From: an uncultured Planctomycetales bacterium
GTDB lineage: Bacteria > Planctomycetota > Planctomycetia > Isosphaerales > Isosphaeraceae
Reading direction: 5' to 3'
DNA length: 64,000 nucleotides
Assembly: GCA_903926465.1 (NCBI GenBank)
Contig: CAIYJE010000119.1
Coordinates: 62,001-126,000, forward strand
Part shown: in pieces, positions 42,866 through 51,476 of the stretch
How the letters are laid out: every line of letters begins with the position of its first letter
Numbering within the stretch: position 1 is the stretch's first letter
The notes under the pieces: generated by a model
Databases searched by the model: none
What the model was told of the DNA's origin: nothing
The model's input: only the letters and a program-made list of their open reading frames with translations
Translations under genes and position numbers: made by a program

Positions 42866-43765
42866 TCAGAACAACATTGGTTCCGGCGGACGCTTCGCGG
42901 CTGGCCCGAGCGCTTCCTGCACCAGTTCCACCAGTCGAGGTCCGTCAATCAGCTCGATTGGGTGATCGGCTGCAAACTTCTCGGCGGCCAGGGTGAAGGT
43001 TCGCGTGGTGACGTAAAACCCTTTGTGACAACGGGTATGGTGGATGGTCCCAAGAAACTTCTGCAACTCGGGCGAACCGATCACCCCGCGGCTGAAGTAT
43101 TTGCACTGAACCACACCCAGCAGGCCGGCCCGCGAGACCCGGAGGTCGGCCCCCTCATCTCCCGTGCCACCCACACGGTCCACCTCATAGCCCAGGGCCT
43201 CGAATACTTCAGCCACAAACTCCTCGAACCCCTCGGGGGTGAGAGAGCCCAGTTGTGCCAGTTTCAGTTCCGCCCGACGGGCCTGATCTCGCTGGCGTTC
43301 CGTGCGTTCCCGGCTGCTAATCACTTGAAGTTTGACCCCAGCCAGCCGGCTGACCCACTCTGGCAAATGATCACCAGAAAACCGTTCCAGGAACCGCTCC
43401 ACCTTGTAAAGCGTGTTTTCAATCGTGTTATCCAGGCGAGATCGCTCTGCGCGGGTGAGGGAATTCTGGAACCTGCGAAACACCGCATATTCCAGGTGAT
43501 CCAGGGCCCCCTCCAGCTCAAACGGGGTTCGCAGTACGGGACTATCTTCCTGATAGGGTGCCGCGGTAAAAAGGCTACCCTGATGTGGCGTGCTGGCTTG
43601 CCGAATTTCAGGTTCATCCGCAGCCACTGCCCCGGTGAACTGGCAGAGGTTTGAGCGGGCCCAGGCTTCTAGCATGGCAACCACCTGCGCAGCACACCGG
43701 GGGCCTGGGCAGCCTGGCTCGTTACTGGATTCCTCAGACAATTGCGAACCCTTACCTTCAGCCAT
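42866..43765 (-). CDS. Mrr-type restriction endonuclease domain protein
   Basis: A 299-residue protein whose C-terminal half is a PD-(D/E)XK nuclease of the Mrr_cat type. GFEEFVAEVFEALGYEVDRV starts the domain, the catalytic Asp is in GDEGADLRV, VVQCKY supplies the Q-x-K pair, and the ending is GFYVTTRTFTLAAEKFAA. The N-terminal ~150 residues are helical and unlike known DNA-recognition modules, with a few cysteines near the start (EPGCPGPRC). Mrr-type enzymes cut modified DNA, and no methyltransferase or helicase is nearby, so this may be a lone type IV-like enzyme or a repair/recombination nuclease. It is divergent from ispD. Confidence 0.83.
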   Translation of the reverse strand: MAEGKGSQLSEESSNEPGCPGPRCAAQVVAMLEAWARSNLCQFTGAVAADEPEIRQASTPHQGSLFTAAPYQEDSPVLRTPFELEGALDHLEYAVFRRFQNSLTRAERSRLDNTIENTLYKVERFLERFSGDHLPEWVSRLAGVKLQVISSRERTERQRDQARRAELKLAQLGSLTPEGFEEFVAEVFEALGYEVDRVGGTGDEGADLRVSRAGLLGVVQCKYFSRGVIGSPELQKFLGTIHHTRCHKGFYVTTRTFTLAAEKFAADHPIELIDGPRLVELVQEALGPAAKRPPEPMLF

Positions 43766-43920
43766 CCCTGTTGCTCCTCAAAGTGGTGCGTGCTCGTCTG
43801 ACTTTGACCGTTCCTGGCCGCCGTTTCAAGCGGCCAATTGACGTGAACGCAGGCCGGCTACCAGAATCGAGCCACAGCCAGGCTCGTTTCCCATCCTCTC
43901 AAGCTGATCTGGTACCAGGC

Positions 43921-44616
43921 ATGAGCTTATTTGCGGTGATCATCCCGGCGGCCGGCCGCTCCACCCGATTTGGTGACCCGAGAACCAAGAAAATCTTTGC
44001 CGACCTTGATGGCCGCCCGGTCTGGCTACGGTCGGTTGAAGCGTTCAGTGAACGAACGGACGTGGCCCAGATCATTCTGGCGATCTCACCCGAGGATCGA
44101 CCGATCTTCGAAGAGCGACACCAGGACCTGGTATCTCGACTCAAACTGACCTTGGTGGATGGAGGTCACGAACGGGTGGACTCGGTGGCAGCCGCCCTGA
44201 CGGCGGCCAGACCAGAGTGCCAGTTCATTGCGGTTCATGATGCCGCTCGGCCATGCGTGGAATCTGGGCTGATCAACCGGGTCTTTGCCGCGGCTCGTGA
44301 GTACGGGGCTGCCATTCCCGGGCTGGCCGTGACCGACACTCTGAAGCGTGCCAATAGTGAAGGGCGAATTGTGGAAACCGTGCCCAGAGCCAGCCTGTAC
44401 GGCGTGCAGACTCCGCAGGCCTTCCGTAGAGACTGGCTCGACCTGGCTTACGCAGGCCGGGCGAACCTACCTGGGATTACAGACGACGCCCAGCTTCTGG
44501 AAGCCGCCGGGTTCCCTTGCCAGATTGTGGAAGGGTCTAGCTTCAACCTAAAAATCACCAGGGGCGAGGATCTCCCCCTGGCTCGGCTCCTGCGCCAGGC
44601 TATGCAAGCGGACTGA
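43921..44616 (+). CDS. ispD: 2-C-methyl-D-erythritol 4-phosphate cytidylyltransferase
   Basis: A 231-residue IspD, which makes 4-diphosphocytidyl-methylerythritol in the MEP isoprenoid pathway. CTP-binding IPAAGRSTRFG is at the start, with FIAVHDAARPCVESGLINRV, AIPGLAVTDTLKR, the GVQTPQAFRRD segment and the ITDDAQLLEAAGFPCQIVEG ending all in place. The start is ATG 43921; the frame is open upstream without protein-like sequence. The usual partner ispF is not adjacent, and a convergent SGNH gene ends 10 bases away. Confidence 0.95.
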   Translation: MSLFAVIIPAAGRSTRFGDPRTKKIFADLDGRPVWLRSVEAFSERTDVAQIILAISPEDRPIFEERHQDLVSRLKLTLVDGGHERVDSVAAALTAARPECQFIAVHDAARPCVESGLINRVFAAAREYGAAIPGLAVTDTLKRANSEGRIVETVPRASLYGVQTPQAFRRDWLDLAYAGRANLPGITDDAQLLEAAGFPCQIVEGSSFNLKITRGEDLPLARLLRQAMQAD

Positions 44617-44626
44617 GTCTTCCGCG

Positions 44627-45334
44627 TTACCGAAAGCACGGATTCAAGCACTCGGCGAAGCGTTCGTACCCTTCGTCACTCAGGTGCAAGAAATCGGGCA
44701 TCAGCGTGGCCGGTATTCGCCCAGTTGCGTTGAGAAAGGCTTGGCCGAAGTCCAGGTAAAAGACGGAACGGTCATCTTTGAGCGTTTTCAACAATGCATT
44801 CGTCGCCGGTACGCGTGGGTCTGGCTCCTGACTTTCGGCCTTCAATCGCGATAAGCCGCGAGGCAAGAGGCCCAGCAGAAGCACTTCAGACTTCGGGAGT
44901 TGCCTGCGCACCGAGGCAACCACTTTGCCTACGCCCACTGCAATATCGGCCGGCGAATCTCCCATCGACAGGTTGTTGGTGCCAATCAAAATGATCACAG
45001 TTTCTGGCCTGAGCTGCCCGATTTCGCCGTTCTCAATGCGATACAGCAGATGCTGAGTCCCATCTCCACCGATACCGAAATGAGCTGCATTTCGAGAGGC
45101 AAAGTGGGTTTGCCAGGCCGGATGATTACCCCACCCCTGGGTGATGGAGTCGCCCAGAAAGAGGAGCAAGCACGACCCGGTTCGTGCTTGCTCGGAATAG
45201 AGATCATGAAGCCGGACCCACTCGGGTTCGTCACGCGGAACCGCCCGATCGGTAACCCGGCTTGGTCCGCAACCGGATGCCGCCAGCGGGCCGATCATCA
45301 ACATCATCCACAATAATCGGTCCATCGCTTTCAT
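44627..45334 (-). CDS. SGNH/GDSL-family lipoprotein hydrolase
   Basis: A 235-residue protein with a lipoprotein signal (lipobox LAASGC near residue 22). It has the SGNH blocks: FLGDSITQGWG (nucleophile Ser), FGIGGDGTQHLLYR (Gly), GTNNLSMGD (Asn), and PDFLHLSDEGY carrying the catalytic Asp and His. The pattern is closest to platelet-activating-factor acetylhydrolase-like esterases acting on acyl or acetyl groups of envelope molecules. Its ATG overlaps the stop of the upstream nitroreductase gene as ATGA, indicating translational coupling. Confidence 0.9.
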   Translation of the reverse strand: MKAMDRLLWMMLMIGPLAASGCGPSRVTDRAVPRDEPEWVRLHDLYSEQARTGSCLLLFLGDSITQGWGNHPAWQTHFASRNAAHFGIGGDGTQHLLYRIENGEIGQLRPETVIILIGTNNLSMGDSPADIAVGVGKVVASVRRQLPKSEVLLLGLLPRGLSRLKAESQEPDPRVPATNALLKTLKDDRSVFYLDFGQAFLNATGRIPATLMPDFLHLSDEGYERFAECLNPCFR

Positions 45335-46053
45335 GCTTCTGGGGCCTGATGTTCGGGCTGCCCGCCCCCGCAGTCCCAGGGCTGTCCAAAATGATCGGCA
45401 AAGCAGAGATCCTCAAGCCGGGGAGTCCATCCGGGCCCCTGCCCCGGTTGCAGGTGGCCCAGGGCCAACATGGCTGCAATTTCGTGATCGTCCGGAATTC
45501 CAAGGGCCTCCCTGAGCCGAGCATGATCAAAGTCGGCCACCAGCCGCGCACAGAGGCCCGCCTCGGCGGCCCCAATCATGAGAGCGCCAGCCGTGAGCAT
45601 GGCGTGCCTGACGGCCCAGAAGGCCTGGCCAAGCCAGCGTCCAGGAGCCCGACTGGCCAGCGCCGAGAGCCGGCGGGCAGATTCAGGACTTAACTCACCG
45701 GCTTCGATCGCTTGCCGGTTGGCCTGTTCTCCAACAATCCTCTCGGGGACCAGGTCGGCCAGCACCACAATCAAGGCCGGTGCTTCAGTCACCAGTTTTT
45801 GCCCAAAGGCAGCCGCCGCCACCCGTACCCGTGCCTCTGGCCCACGCACAATAATCCAGCGCCCCGTGGCTAATCCATGCTCTGCCGGCATCCGTAAGGC
45901 CAGGTCGGCCAGACGGTCAAGAAGGGAGGCGGAAATCAAGGTTTCCGGCCGCCAGCCACTCGCCCGGGCATTTGCCAGAACCTTGATGGCATGAGCCAGA
46001 TCTTTGAGTTCGTGCTCGGCCTGCAAAGCAGCGGAAGTGTCACGATCTTTCAT
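45331..46053 (-). CDS. Nitroreductase-family FMN oxidoreductase
   Basis: A 240-residue protein with nitroreductase-like features: the N-terminal SASLLDRLADLALRMPAEHG (in place of the R.S.R.F region), FMN-binding GRWIIVRGP, the APALIVVLADL strand, an AVRHAMLTAGALMIGAAEAG helix, and the ALGIPDDHEIAAMLALGH substrate loop. Such enzymes use NAD(P)H and FMN to reduce nitro-compounds or quinones, or in some lineages to fragment FMN. The conserved arginine of the N-terminal motif is not obvious, so the assignment rests on the middle and C-terminal parts. It is the first gene of a coupled pair with the SGNH lipoprotein. Confidence 0.78.
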   Translation of the reverse strand: MKDRDTSAALQAEHELKDLAHAIKVLANARASGWRPETLISASLLDRLADLALRMPAEHGLATGRWIIVRGPEARVRVAAAAFGQKLVTEAPALIVVLADLVPERIVGEQANRQAIEAGELSPESARRLSALASRAPGRWLGQAFWAVRHAMLTAGALMIGAAEAGLCARLVADFDHARLREALGIPDDHEIAAMLALGHLQPGQGPGWTPRLEDLCFADHFGQPWDCGGGQPEHQAPEA

Positions 46054-46201
46054 GGCTCACTCGATAGGGACATGACAGAGCACGCTTTTGTCGCATATCA
46101 TCCTACAAGTGCCAGAGCCAGACCAGCCCCGTTTGAACCGAGCCAACGCTGGCTCCGGACCCACCGGTTCAACGTGCGATCTCATCAGGAGAGTCCTCTC
46201 A

Positions 46202-46843
46202 ATGTCACGTCCACGGAAATTTTGGTCCTCCTTGGCTCTGAGCGCCATGGGCCTACTGTTCACCACCGCACCGATCCAGGCCAACCCACCAGTTGAAGAC
46301 AAGTGGATTTCCTTGTTCGACGGTAAGACCCTGGACGGCTGGGAAGTGGTGGGCGGTGGCGACCAGACCAAGTGGGAAGTTCGCGATGGAGCCCTGCAGG
46401 GTTCCGGCAATGCCTCGATGCTGGTCAACACCAAGGGCCCTTACAAGAACTTCCGGTACAAGGCCGAGATCAAGATCAACGACAAGGGAAACTCGGGCCA
46501 GTACTTCCGCGCCACCCGCAAACCGGGTTTCACCGATGGCTATGAAGCCCAGATCAACGCCACCCACACCGACCCGATCAAGACCGGCTCGGTTTATACC
46601 CGGGTGCACGTTTACAAGGCTCCCCACAAGGCCGACGAGTGGTTCACCCAGGAAGTGGAATGCCGCACCGGAGATTACCGGGGCAAGCAGGTCACCTTCA
46701 TCAAGATTTCCGTCAATGGCGAGGTTCTGTATGAACTGAATGACTTCGAGAATCAGTTCAAAGAAGGTTATTTTGCCTTCCAGCAGCACGACCCAGGTAG
46801 CAAGGTTTCCATCCGCAAGGTCGAGGTTCTGCCGCTGCCCTGA
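46202..46843 (+). CDS. Exported DUF1080 (3-keto-disaccharide hydrolase-like) protein
   Basis: A ~213-residue exported protein. The signal peptide MSRPRKFWSSLALSAMGLLF ends near IQANPP, and one DUF1080 domain follows: WISLFDGKTLDGWEVVGGG, GALQGSGNASMLVNTK, GNSGQYFRATRKPGF, and SVNGEVLYELNDFEN. The beta-jellyroll domain is very abundant in planctomycetes, and some members hydrolyse 3-ketoglycosides. ATG 46202 follows AGGAGAG. A hairpin at 46879-46915 ends the transcript. Confidence 0.92.
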   Translation: MSRPRKFWSSLALSAMGLLFTTAPIQANPPVEDKWISLFDGKTLDGWEVVGGGDQTKWEVRDGALQGSGNASMLVNTKGPYKNFRYKAEIKINDKGNSGQYFRATRKPGFTDGYEAQINATHTDPIKTGSVYTRVHVYKAPHKADEWFTQEVECRTGDYRGKQVTFIKISVNGEVLYELNDFENQFKEGYFAFQQHDPGSKVSIRKVEVLPLP

Positions 46844-46878
46844 TTAAGGCCAACCTGAAACCTGACCCGTTGATCAAT

Positions 46879-46915
46879 GGCCGTTGCGTTCCGGTTTCCC
46901 CGGGATGCAACGGCC
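46879..46915 (+). terminator. Hairpin terminator after the DUF1080 gene
   Basis: GGCCGTTGC (46879-46887) pairs with GCAACGGCC (46907-46915); the loop can form a further CCGG stem. AATTCAATTT follows. Confidence 0.75.
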
Positions 46916-47044
46916 AATTCAATTTGGACCCGGAACACACTGGAGATTCACTGTCCAGGCTGTCAAAATAACCGCTTCTTCAAAAACTCTTCATTCACAC
47001 AGACGTCTCTCCCACGGTCTTAACTCCCTGCTCAGGACGATCGT

Positions 47045-48616
47045 ATGCCGAATCTGTTTGTTCGTAAGTCGATCGCCAGCCTCAAGGCCGAGGCCGCCTC
47101 GTCCGAAACCGAGCACGGGCTCAAACGGACCCTCTCGGCCTGGAACCTGGTGCTCCTGGGCATCGGTGCCATCATCGGCGCGGGTTTCTTTGTGCTCACC
47201 GGTAATGCCGCCGCGGAAAACGCAGGACCGGCCATCGCACTCTCCTTCATCATCGGTGGCATCGCCTGCGGATTTGCAGGTCTCTGCTATGCCGAGATGG
47301 CCAGTACCGTACCCATTGCAGGCTCGGCCTACACGTATGCCTACGCGACCATGGGCGAATTCATTGCCTGGCTGATCGGCTGGGACCTGATTCTGGAATA
47401 CATGGTGGGAGCCACCACCGTGGCCGTGGGCTGGTCTGGTTACGTCTGTAGCTTTCTGCACGACTGGGGGATCGACCTCCCCGCTCAGTTCACGCAATCG
47501 CCCGGCACCAAGCTGATCAGAATTCCAGACGCAATCGCCGACCAGCTCAGAATCCGACATGGCTGGCAACCGCTCGACGCGGTTACGGCGTTACTCACCA
47601 AGAGTGGAATTGACTTCTCGTCGTTTGACCAGGTGGCGGCAATCATTAACGCGCCGGCGATGTTCATCGTGGCGCTGGTCACGGTGCTGCTAGTGGTTGG
47701 TATTCAAGAATCCGCCTCGGTGAACAACGTTATTGTGTTCATCAAGGTGGCCATCGTTCTGCTATTCATTGCCGTAGGCGTTTGGTACGTAAAACGCGAA
47801 AACCTGATGGCCGATGGCTTCATTCCACCCCAAGACCCAGACAACTTCTTCAAATACGGCTGGGGCGGCATCTTCCGTGGTGCCGGCATGGTCTTCTTTG
47901 CCTACATCGGGTTCGATGCCGTATCCACAACCGCTCAGGAAGCCAAGAACCCCCAGCGCGATATGCCGATCGGGATTCTGGGCTCACTCGTTGTCTGCAC
48001 CCTGCTCTACGTGATCGCTTCACTGGTCATGACCGGAGTGGTGAACTACAAACTTCTGAACGTGCCAGACCCGGTGGCCGTGGCCATCGACGCCATGGGC
48101 CTCAAGTGGCTCTCGGGCATTGTAAAACTCGGAGCGATCGCGGGTCTCACCTCGGTGATCCTGGTCATGCTTCTCAGCCAGCCCCGTATCTTCTTCGCCA
48201 TGGCCAAAGATGGCCTGCTGCCGGCCGTTGTTTCTAAAATCCATCCCAAGTTCCGGACCCCGTGGATTACCACCATCATCACCGGGATCTTGGTCATGAT
48301 TGCAGCCGGTATCGTACCGATCTCCATCGCCGGAGAGTTGACTTCTATCGGTACACTCTTCGCCTTCGCCGTGGTCTCTGCGGGCGTGCTCTACCTTCGC
48401 ATTACACAGCCCGAAGTCGAACGGCCATTCAAAACTCCAATGGTGTGGTTCACGGCACCAATGGGTGTCCTCTCCTCACTTGCACTCATGGCCACCCTGC
48501 CGCCCGACACCTGGATCCGACTCATCGTTTGGATGATCATCGGACTGGTGATCTACTTCGTTTATGGTGCCAAGCACAGCGTGCTCGGAAACCGGCCTCA
48601 GAACGCCGGCCACTGA
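47045..48616 (+). CDS. APC-family amino-acid permease (cationic amino-acid transporter type)
   Basis: A 523-residue inner-membrane transporter with about twelve hydrophobic segments. The N-terminal segment LSAWNLVLLGIGAIIGAGFF has the unwound GxGxIIGAG helix typical of the amino acid-polyamine-organocation superfamily. GSAYTYAYATMGEFIAWLIG and FFAYIGFDAVSTTAQEAKNP place it in the cationic amino acid transporter-like subgroup, which imports amino acids with ion coupling or by exchange. ATG 47045 has AGGA upstream. A perfect hairpin at 48645-48685 follows. Confidence 0.92.
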   Translation: MPNLFVRKSIASLKAEAASSETEHGLKRTLSAWNLVLLGIGAIIGAGFFVLTGNAAAENAGPAIALSFIIGGIACGFAGLCYAEMASTVPIAGSAYTYAYATMGEFIAWLIGWDLILEYMVGATTVAVGWSGYVCSFLHDWGIDLPAQFTQSPGTKLIRIPDAIADQLRIRHGWQPLDAVTALLTKSGIDFSSFDQVAAIINAPAMFIVALVTVLLVVGIQESASVNNVIVFIKVAIVLLFIAVGVWYVKRENLMADGFIPPQDPDNFFKYGWGGIFRGAGMVFFAYIGFDAVSTTAQEAKNPQRDMPIGILGSLVVCTLLYVIASLVMTGVVNYKLLNVPDPVAVAIDAMGLKWLSGIVKLGAIAGLTSVILVMLLSQPRIFFAMAKDGLLPAVVSKIHPKFRTPWITTIITGILVMIAAGIVPISIAGELTSIGTLFAFAVVSAGVLYLRITQPEVERPFKTPMVWFTAPMGVLSSLALMATLPPDTWIRLIVWMIIGLVIYFVYGAKHSVLGNRPQNAGH

Positions 48617-48644
48617 GCCACCCTGTTACCTTGATATCCAATCA

Positions 48645-48685
48645 CCAAGAGGCGTGCAACGGGTCTTCCGTTGCACGCCTCTTGG
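48645..48685 (+). terminator. Strong perfect hairpin after the permease gene
   Basis: CCAAGAGGCGTGCAACGG (48645-48662) and CCGTTGCACGCCTCTTGG (48668-48685) form an uninterrupted 18-bp stem with a 5-base loop, 28 bases after the stop codon. No T-run follows. Confidence 0.75.
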
Positions 48686-48789
48686 CTAATCTGAAACCAA
48701 GAAACATCCGTCTGTTCTTTTCCTCAGTTGCCCAAACACGTCCGTTTTAAAGGTGCGAGTCTTGGGGGTTTTGCTGCGCAAAACGCTTG

Positions 48790-48850
48790 AAAGATGAGCC
48801 CGACGCGCTAACGAGCGATTCTTTTCCGATCCGAGCCCGAAGCGCTAGCT
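48790..48850. repeat. Dispersed non-coding repeat, family 2
   Basis: It contains AAAGATGAGCCCGACGCGCT at its start and CCGAGCCCGAAGCGCTAGC at its end (48831-48849). Read on the opposite strand it matches 7691-7752 in the same order of blocks. Family-1 copy C begins three bases later, so the two elements are adjacent. Confidence 0.65.
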
Positions 48851-48852
48851 AC

Positions 48853-49062
48853 AGCGGTTCACGATTGGGTTGCACACGAAAGGATTTGCTTGGTGTCACG
48901 CCTCAGTGTCTTGATCTTCGTTCGATGTAGGACAGCCGCCCTCGGCTGTCATCTTCGTAACGGCCCAGGAATCCAGAGACAGCCGAGGGCGGCTGTCTTA
49001 CATTCGGAAAAGGAACACCAGGAAAGGCGGTTGCTCTGAGTGCAACGCAAATGTTAACCGCT
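48853..49062. repeat. MITE-like element, family 1, copy C
   Basis: The left end GCGGTTCACGATTGGGTTGC (48854-48873) pairs with the inverted right end at 49042-49061 (reverse complement GCGGTTAACATTTGCGTTGC). Inside are ACAGCCGCCCTCGGCTGT (48932-48949) and its reverse complement (48979-48996). It is intergenic between the permease gene and cstA, with no coding capacity. Confidence 0.8.
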
Positions 49063-49236
49063 ATAGTGGACCTCTTGCGGCTTCTCGTTATTCGTCGGGC
49101 CGAAACCTCCGACAAACGCTCAGGCAAGCAGAATCGCTCGCTCACACATCCCTATTTCAGACGTCTCGCCGATCAAATCTGCAAAATTCAGGGGATGAGC
49201 GTGCCAAGCCCCCCCTGCACAAAAGAATTCAAACCG
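49063..49236. other. Spacer downstream of cstA
   Basis: About 170 bases between the family-1 element and the 3' end of cstA. No gene or clear terminator is visible. Confidence 0.4.
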
Positions 49237-51396
49237 TCAGGCGGCAGGCCGTTCCCGGCTCACCCCGTACGCTGGGCCAAATTCCTTCGTCCTCAGTACG
49301 CGGATCCAGCGATTGACGGCCGACGTTAACAGCACAACCACGCAAGCCAGCAGCATCAGGGTCAGGCCAATGTTGAGCCAGCCTTTGACCGGCTCACCCC
49401 CCTGCACCCACTTGCCGTAATAGGTGCGAGTGATCTCCAGGTACGCCGCAGTGCAGGTGGTGCATGCAACGAACGCGGCTGGAAGCAGGGTCAGCAATGC
49501 GTAGCGGCCTCGACCGGCGTTGATCAGAGCAGACGTGACGATGATCAGGGCGATCAGGGCCAGCAACTGGTTTGCCATCCCGAACATGGGCCAGATGGTG
49601 GCCACCGAGTTCGTCAGAATGAAGTAGGCCCACGCAAACACTATCAGACCAGTTGCCAGCATCGAGGCTGGTAACCAGTCCAGGTTCCCCAGCGGTTTCC
49701 AGAACCGACCCAGGAACTCCTGGAGCATGAACCGGCCGATCCGAGTGCCGGCGTCGATTGTGGTCAGAATAAAAAGCGCCTCGAACATGATGGCAAAGTG
49801 ATACCAGTACTTGATCAGCCATGAGGCACCCGGGATGGCGTCGGTCAGAATGCGTGCCATACCCACCGCCAGCGTGACCGCACCACCGGTGCGCCCGCGG
49901 AGTGATTCACCCACTTCTTCTTCCATCTCCACCAGCGAGCTGCCCATATCGCCGTGCGGTTCATGATTCAGCAGCGGCTCAAGTTTTCGGGCGTAGTCTG
50001 GCTGCTGGGCAAGGTCGATATTGATCTCGTAATACATCGAGGACGGAAGCGAGGCCGCGGCAATCAGGGCCACAATTCCAACCAGCCCTTCAATTAACAT
50101 GGCGCCATAACCAATCGCCCGGGCATCCTTCTCTCGATTGATCATCTTGGGCGTGGTCCCAGACGAGACCAGTGAGTGGAACCCGGAGATTGCCCCGCAC
50201 ATGATGCAAATGAAGACATACGGGAAGATTGGCCCCTTGAAGTAAGGGCCGCCGCCCCCGGCAAACACAGGGTTCACCATGGGCGCTTTAAGCGTGGGGT
50301 TGGCCAGAATCACCCCGGCCACCAGCAGGATGATGGTTCCAATCTTCAGGAAGCTGGAAAGGTAATCACGCGGGCACAGCAGGAGCCAGACCGGCAAGAT
50401 GGCGGCAATGAAACCGTAAATCGCAATGGCGTAGGTGGTTTGGGTGGCCGACCAGCTAAACCAGGGGGCCAGAGCCGAGCCGGGGATCCAGGCCCCCATA
50501 AAGGTGGCCGCCAAGACGGCAATAGCCCCCAAAATCGACGCTTCCACTACCCTGCCACGGCGGAGTTTATACATGTACAGTCCCACCAGCAGCGCGATCG
50601 GAATGGTACAAGCAATGGTGAAGGTTCCCCAGGAACTGCCGGGAACCAAGCGCTTGGCACCGGCCGGCAGCGTGAGCGTGGTTCGGTCCTCACCGTTCTC
50701 AACCTGAACCGTTCCGGTTGTCACTCGGTCTGTACCGGGCACTCGCAAGGTGAAGCCTTCGCTCAGATGATGCGTCTGGGCTTGATCCTTGGGATTGAAG
50801 CGGAAGTCAGAGCCGGGAGGAATGGCGTAGGTTCGCTTCTGGGTAGGAACATCCAGCGAAGTCTGGACCGAAGCCCCCCTGGACAGCACCAGGGTGGAAT
50901 TCACAGGCAAAGGAACTTCTTCACCCCCAAGCGCCTTCACCACCACAATCCCCAGACCGGCCAGTGCAATCACGATCACATACAGAATGGCAATAACCGT
51001 GGCACCAGACGCAACCGGACCAATTTCCTCACGCGCCAGCTTGGCCAGGCTAAACCCATCGCGCCGGGTGGAAAGAGACAGCACCAAAAAATCCTGGACC
51101 GCACCGGCCAGGCAAACCCCAATAACCAGCCAGATCAGGCCGGGCAAGTACCCGAACTGGATGGCCAGAACCGGGCCAATCAGCGGGCCAGCGCCAGAAA
51201 TTGCCGCAAAGTGGTGGCCAAACAGCACCCAGCGATTCGTGGGATCGTAGTTCTGGCCGTCGTGCAAGCGGTGGGCCGGGGTAACTCGTGCATCATCGAG
51301 CCCCACCAACCGAGTGGCCAGAAATTCGCTGTAATATCGATATGCAATGGCAAGAACCGCCAGCACGGCGATCATTACCCACATGGCCTGGATCAT
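49237..51396 (-). CDS. cstA: CstA-family transporter with an inserted domain
   Basis: A ~719-residue multi-pass inner-membrane protein of the carbon-starvation CstA family (pyruvate/peptide uptake). Hallmarks are GHHFAAISGAGPLIGPVLAI, the start FLATRLVGLDDARVTPAHRL, GFHSLVSSGTTPKMI and FEALFILTTIDAGTRIGRFM. After the conserved VVVKALGG (residue ~150) about 95 hydrophilic residues (to KRLVPGSSWGTF) intervene where E. coli CstA goes straight on to a WGTY segment; the insert is beta-rich and presumably extracytoplasmic. The start is ATG 51396; the frame is open to 51450. No BtsS/BtsR-type regulator adjoins. Confidence 0.93.
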   Translation of the reverse strand: MIQAMWVMIAVLAVLAIAYRYYSEFLATRLVGLDDARVTPAHRLHDGQNYDPTNRWVLFGHHFAAISGAGPLIGPVLAIQFGYLPGLIWLVIGVCLAGAVQDFLVLSLSTRRDGFSLAKLAREEIGPVASGATVIAILYVIVIALAGLGIVVVKALGGEEVPLPVNSTLVLSRGASVQTSLDVPTQKRTYAIPPGSDFRFNPKDQAQTHHLSEGFTLRVPGTDRVTTGTVQVENGEDRTTLTLPAGAKRLVPGSSWGTFTIACTIPIALLVGLYMYKLRRGRVVEASILGAIAVLAATFMGAWIPGSALAPWFSWSATQTTYAIAIYGFIAAILPVWLLLCPRDYLSSFLKIGTIILLVAGVILANPTLKAPMVNPVFAGGGGPYFKGPIFPYVFICIMCGAISGFHSLVSSGTTPKMINREKDARAIGYGAMLIEGLVGIVALIAAASLPSSMYYEINIDLAQQPDYARKLEPLLNHEPHGDMGSSLVEMEEEVGESLRGRTGGAVTLAVGMARILTDAIPGASWLIKYWYHFAIMFEALFILTTIDAGTRIGRFMLQEFLGRFWKPLGNLDWLPASMLATGLIVFAWAYFILTNSVATIWPMFGMANQLLALIALIIVTSALINAGRGRYALLTLLPAAFVACTTCTAAYLEITRTYYGKWVQGGEPVKGWLNIGLTLMLLACVVVLLTSAVNRWIRVLRTKEFGPAYGVSRERPAA

Positions 51397-51476
51397 CGGC
51401 GAATCAACTCGAAAAGCGATTGGGAGCGTACAGGAACATCGGCGTAGCACCTACTCTACGCCACCGACCCGCCGGG

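Noticed and set aside
50176-51447. A 423-residue plus-strand open frame opposite cstA
   Set aside because: No protein-like pattern, Gln/Arg/Asn-rich, and cstA is unmistakable on the other strand.
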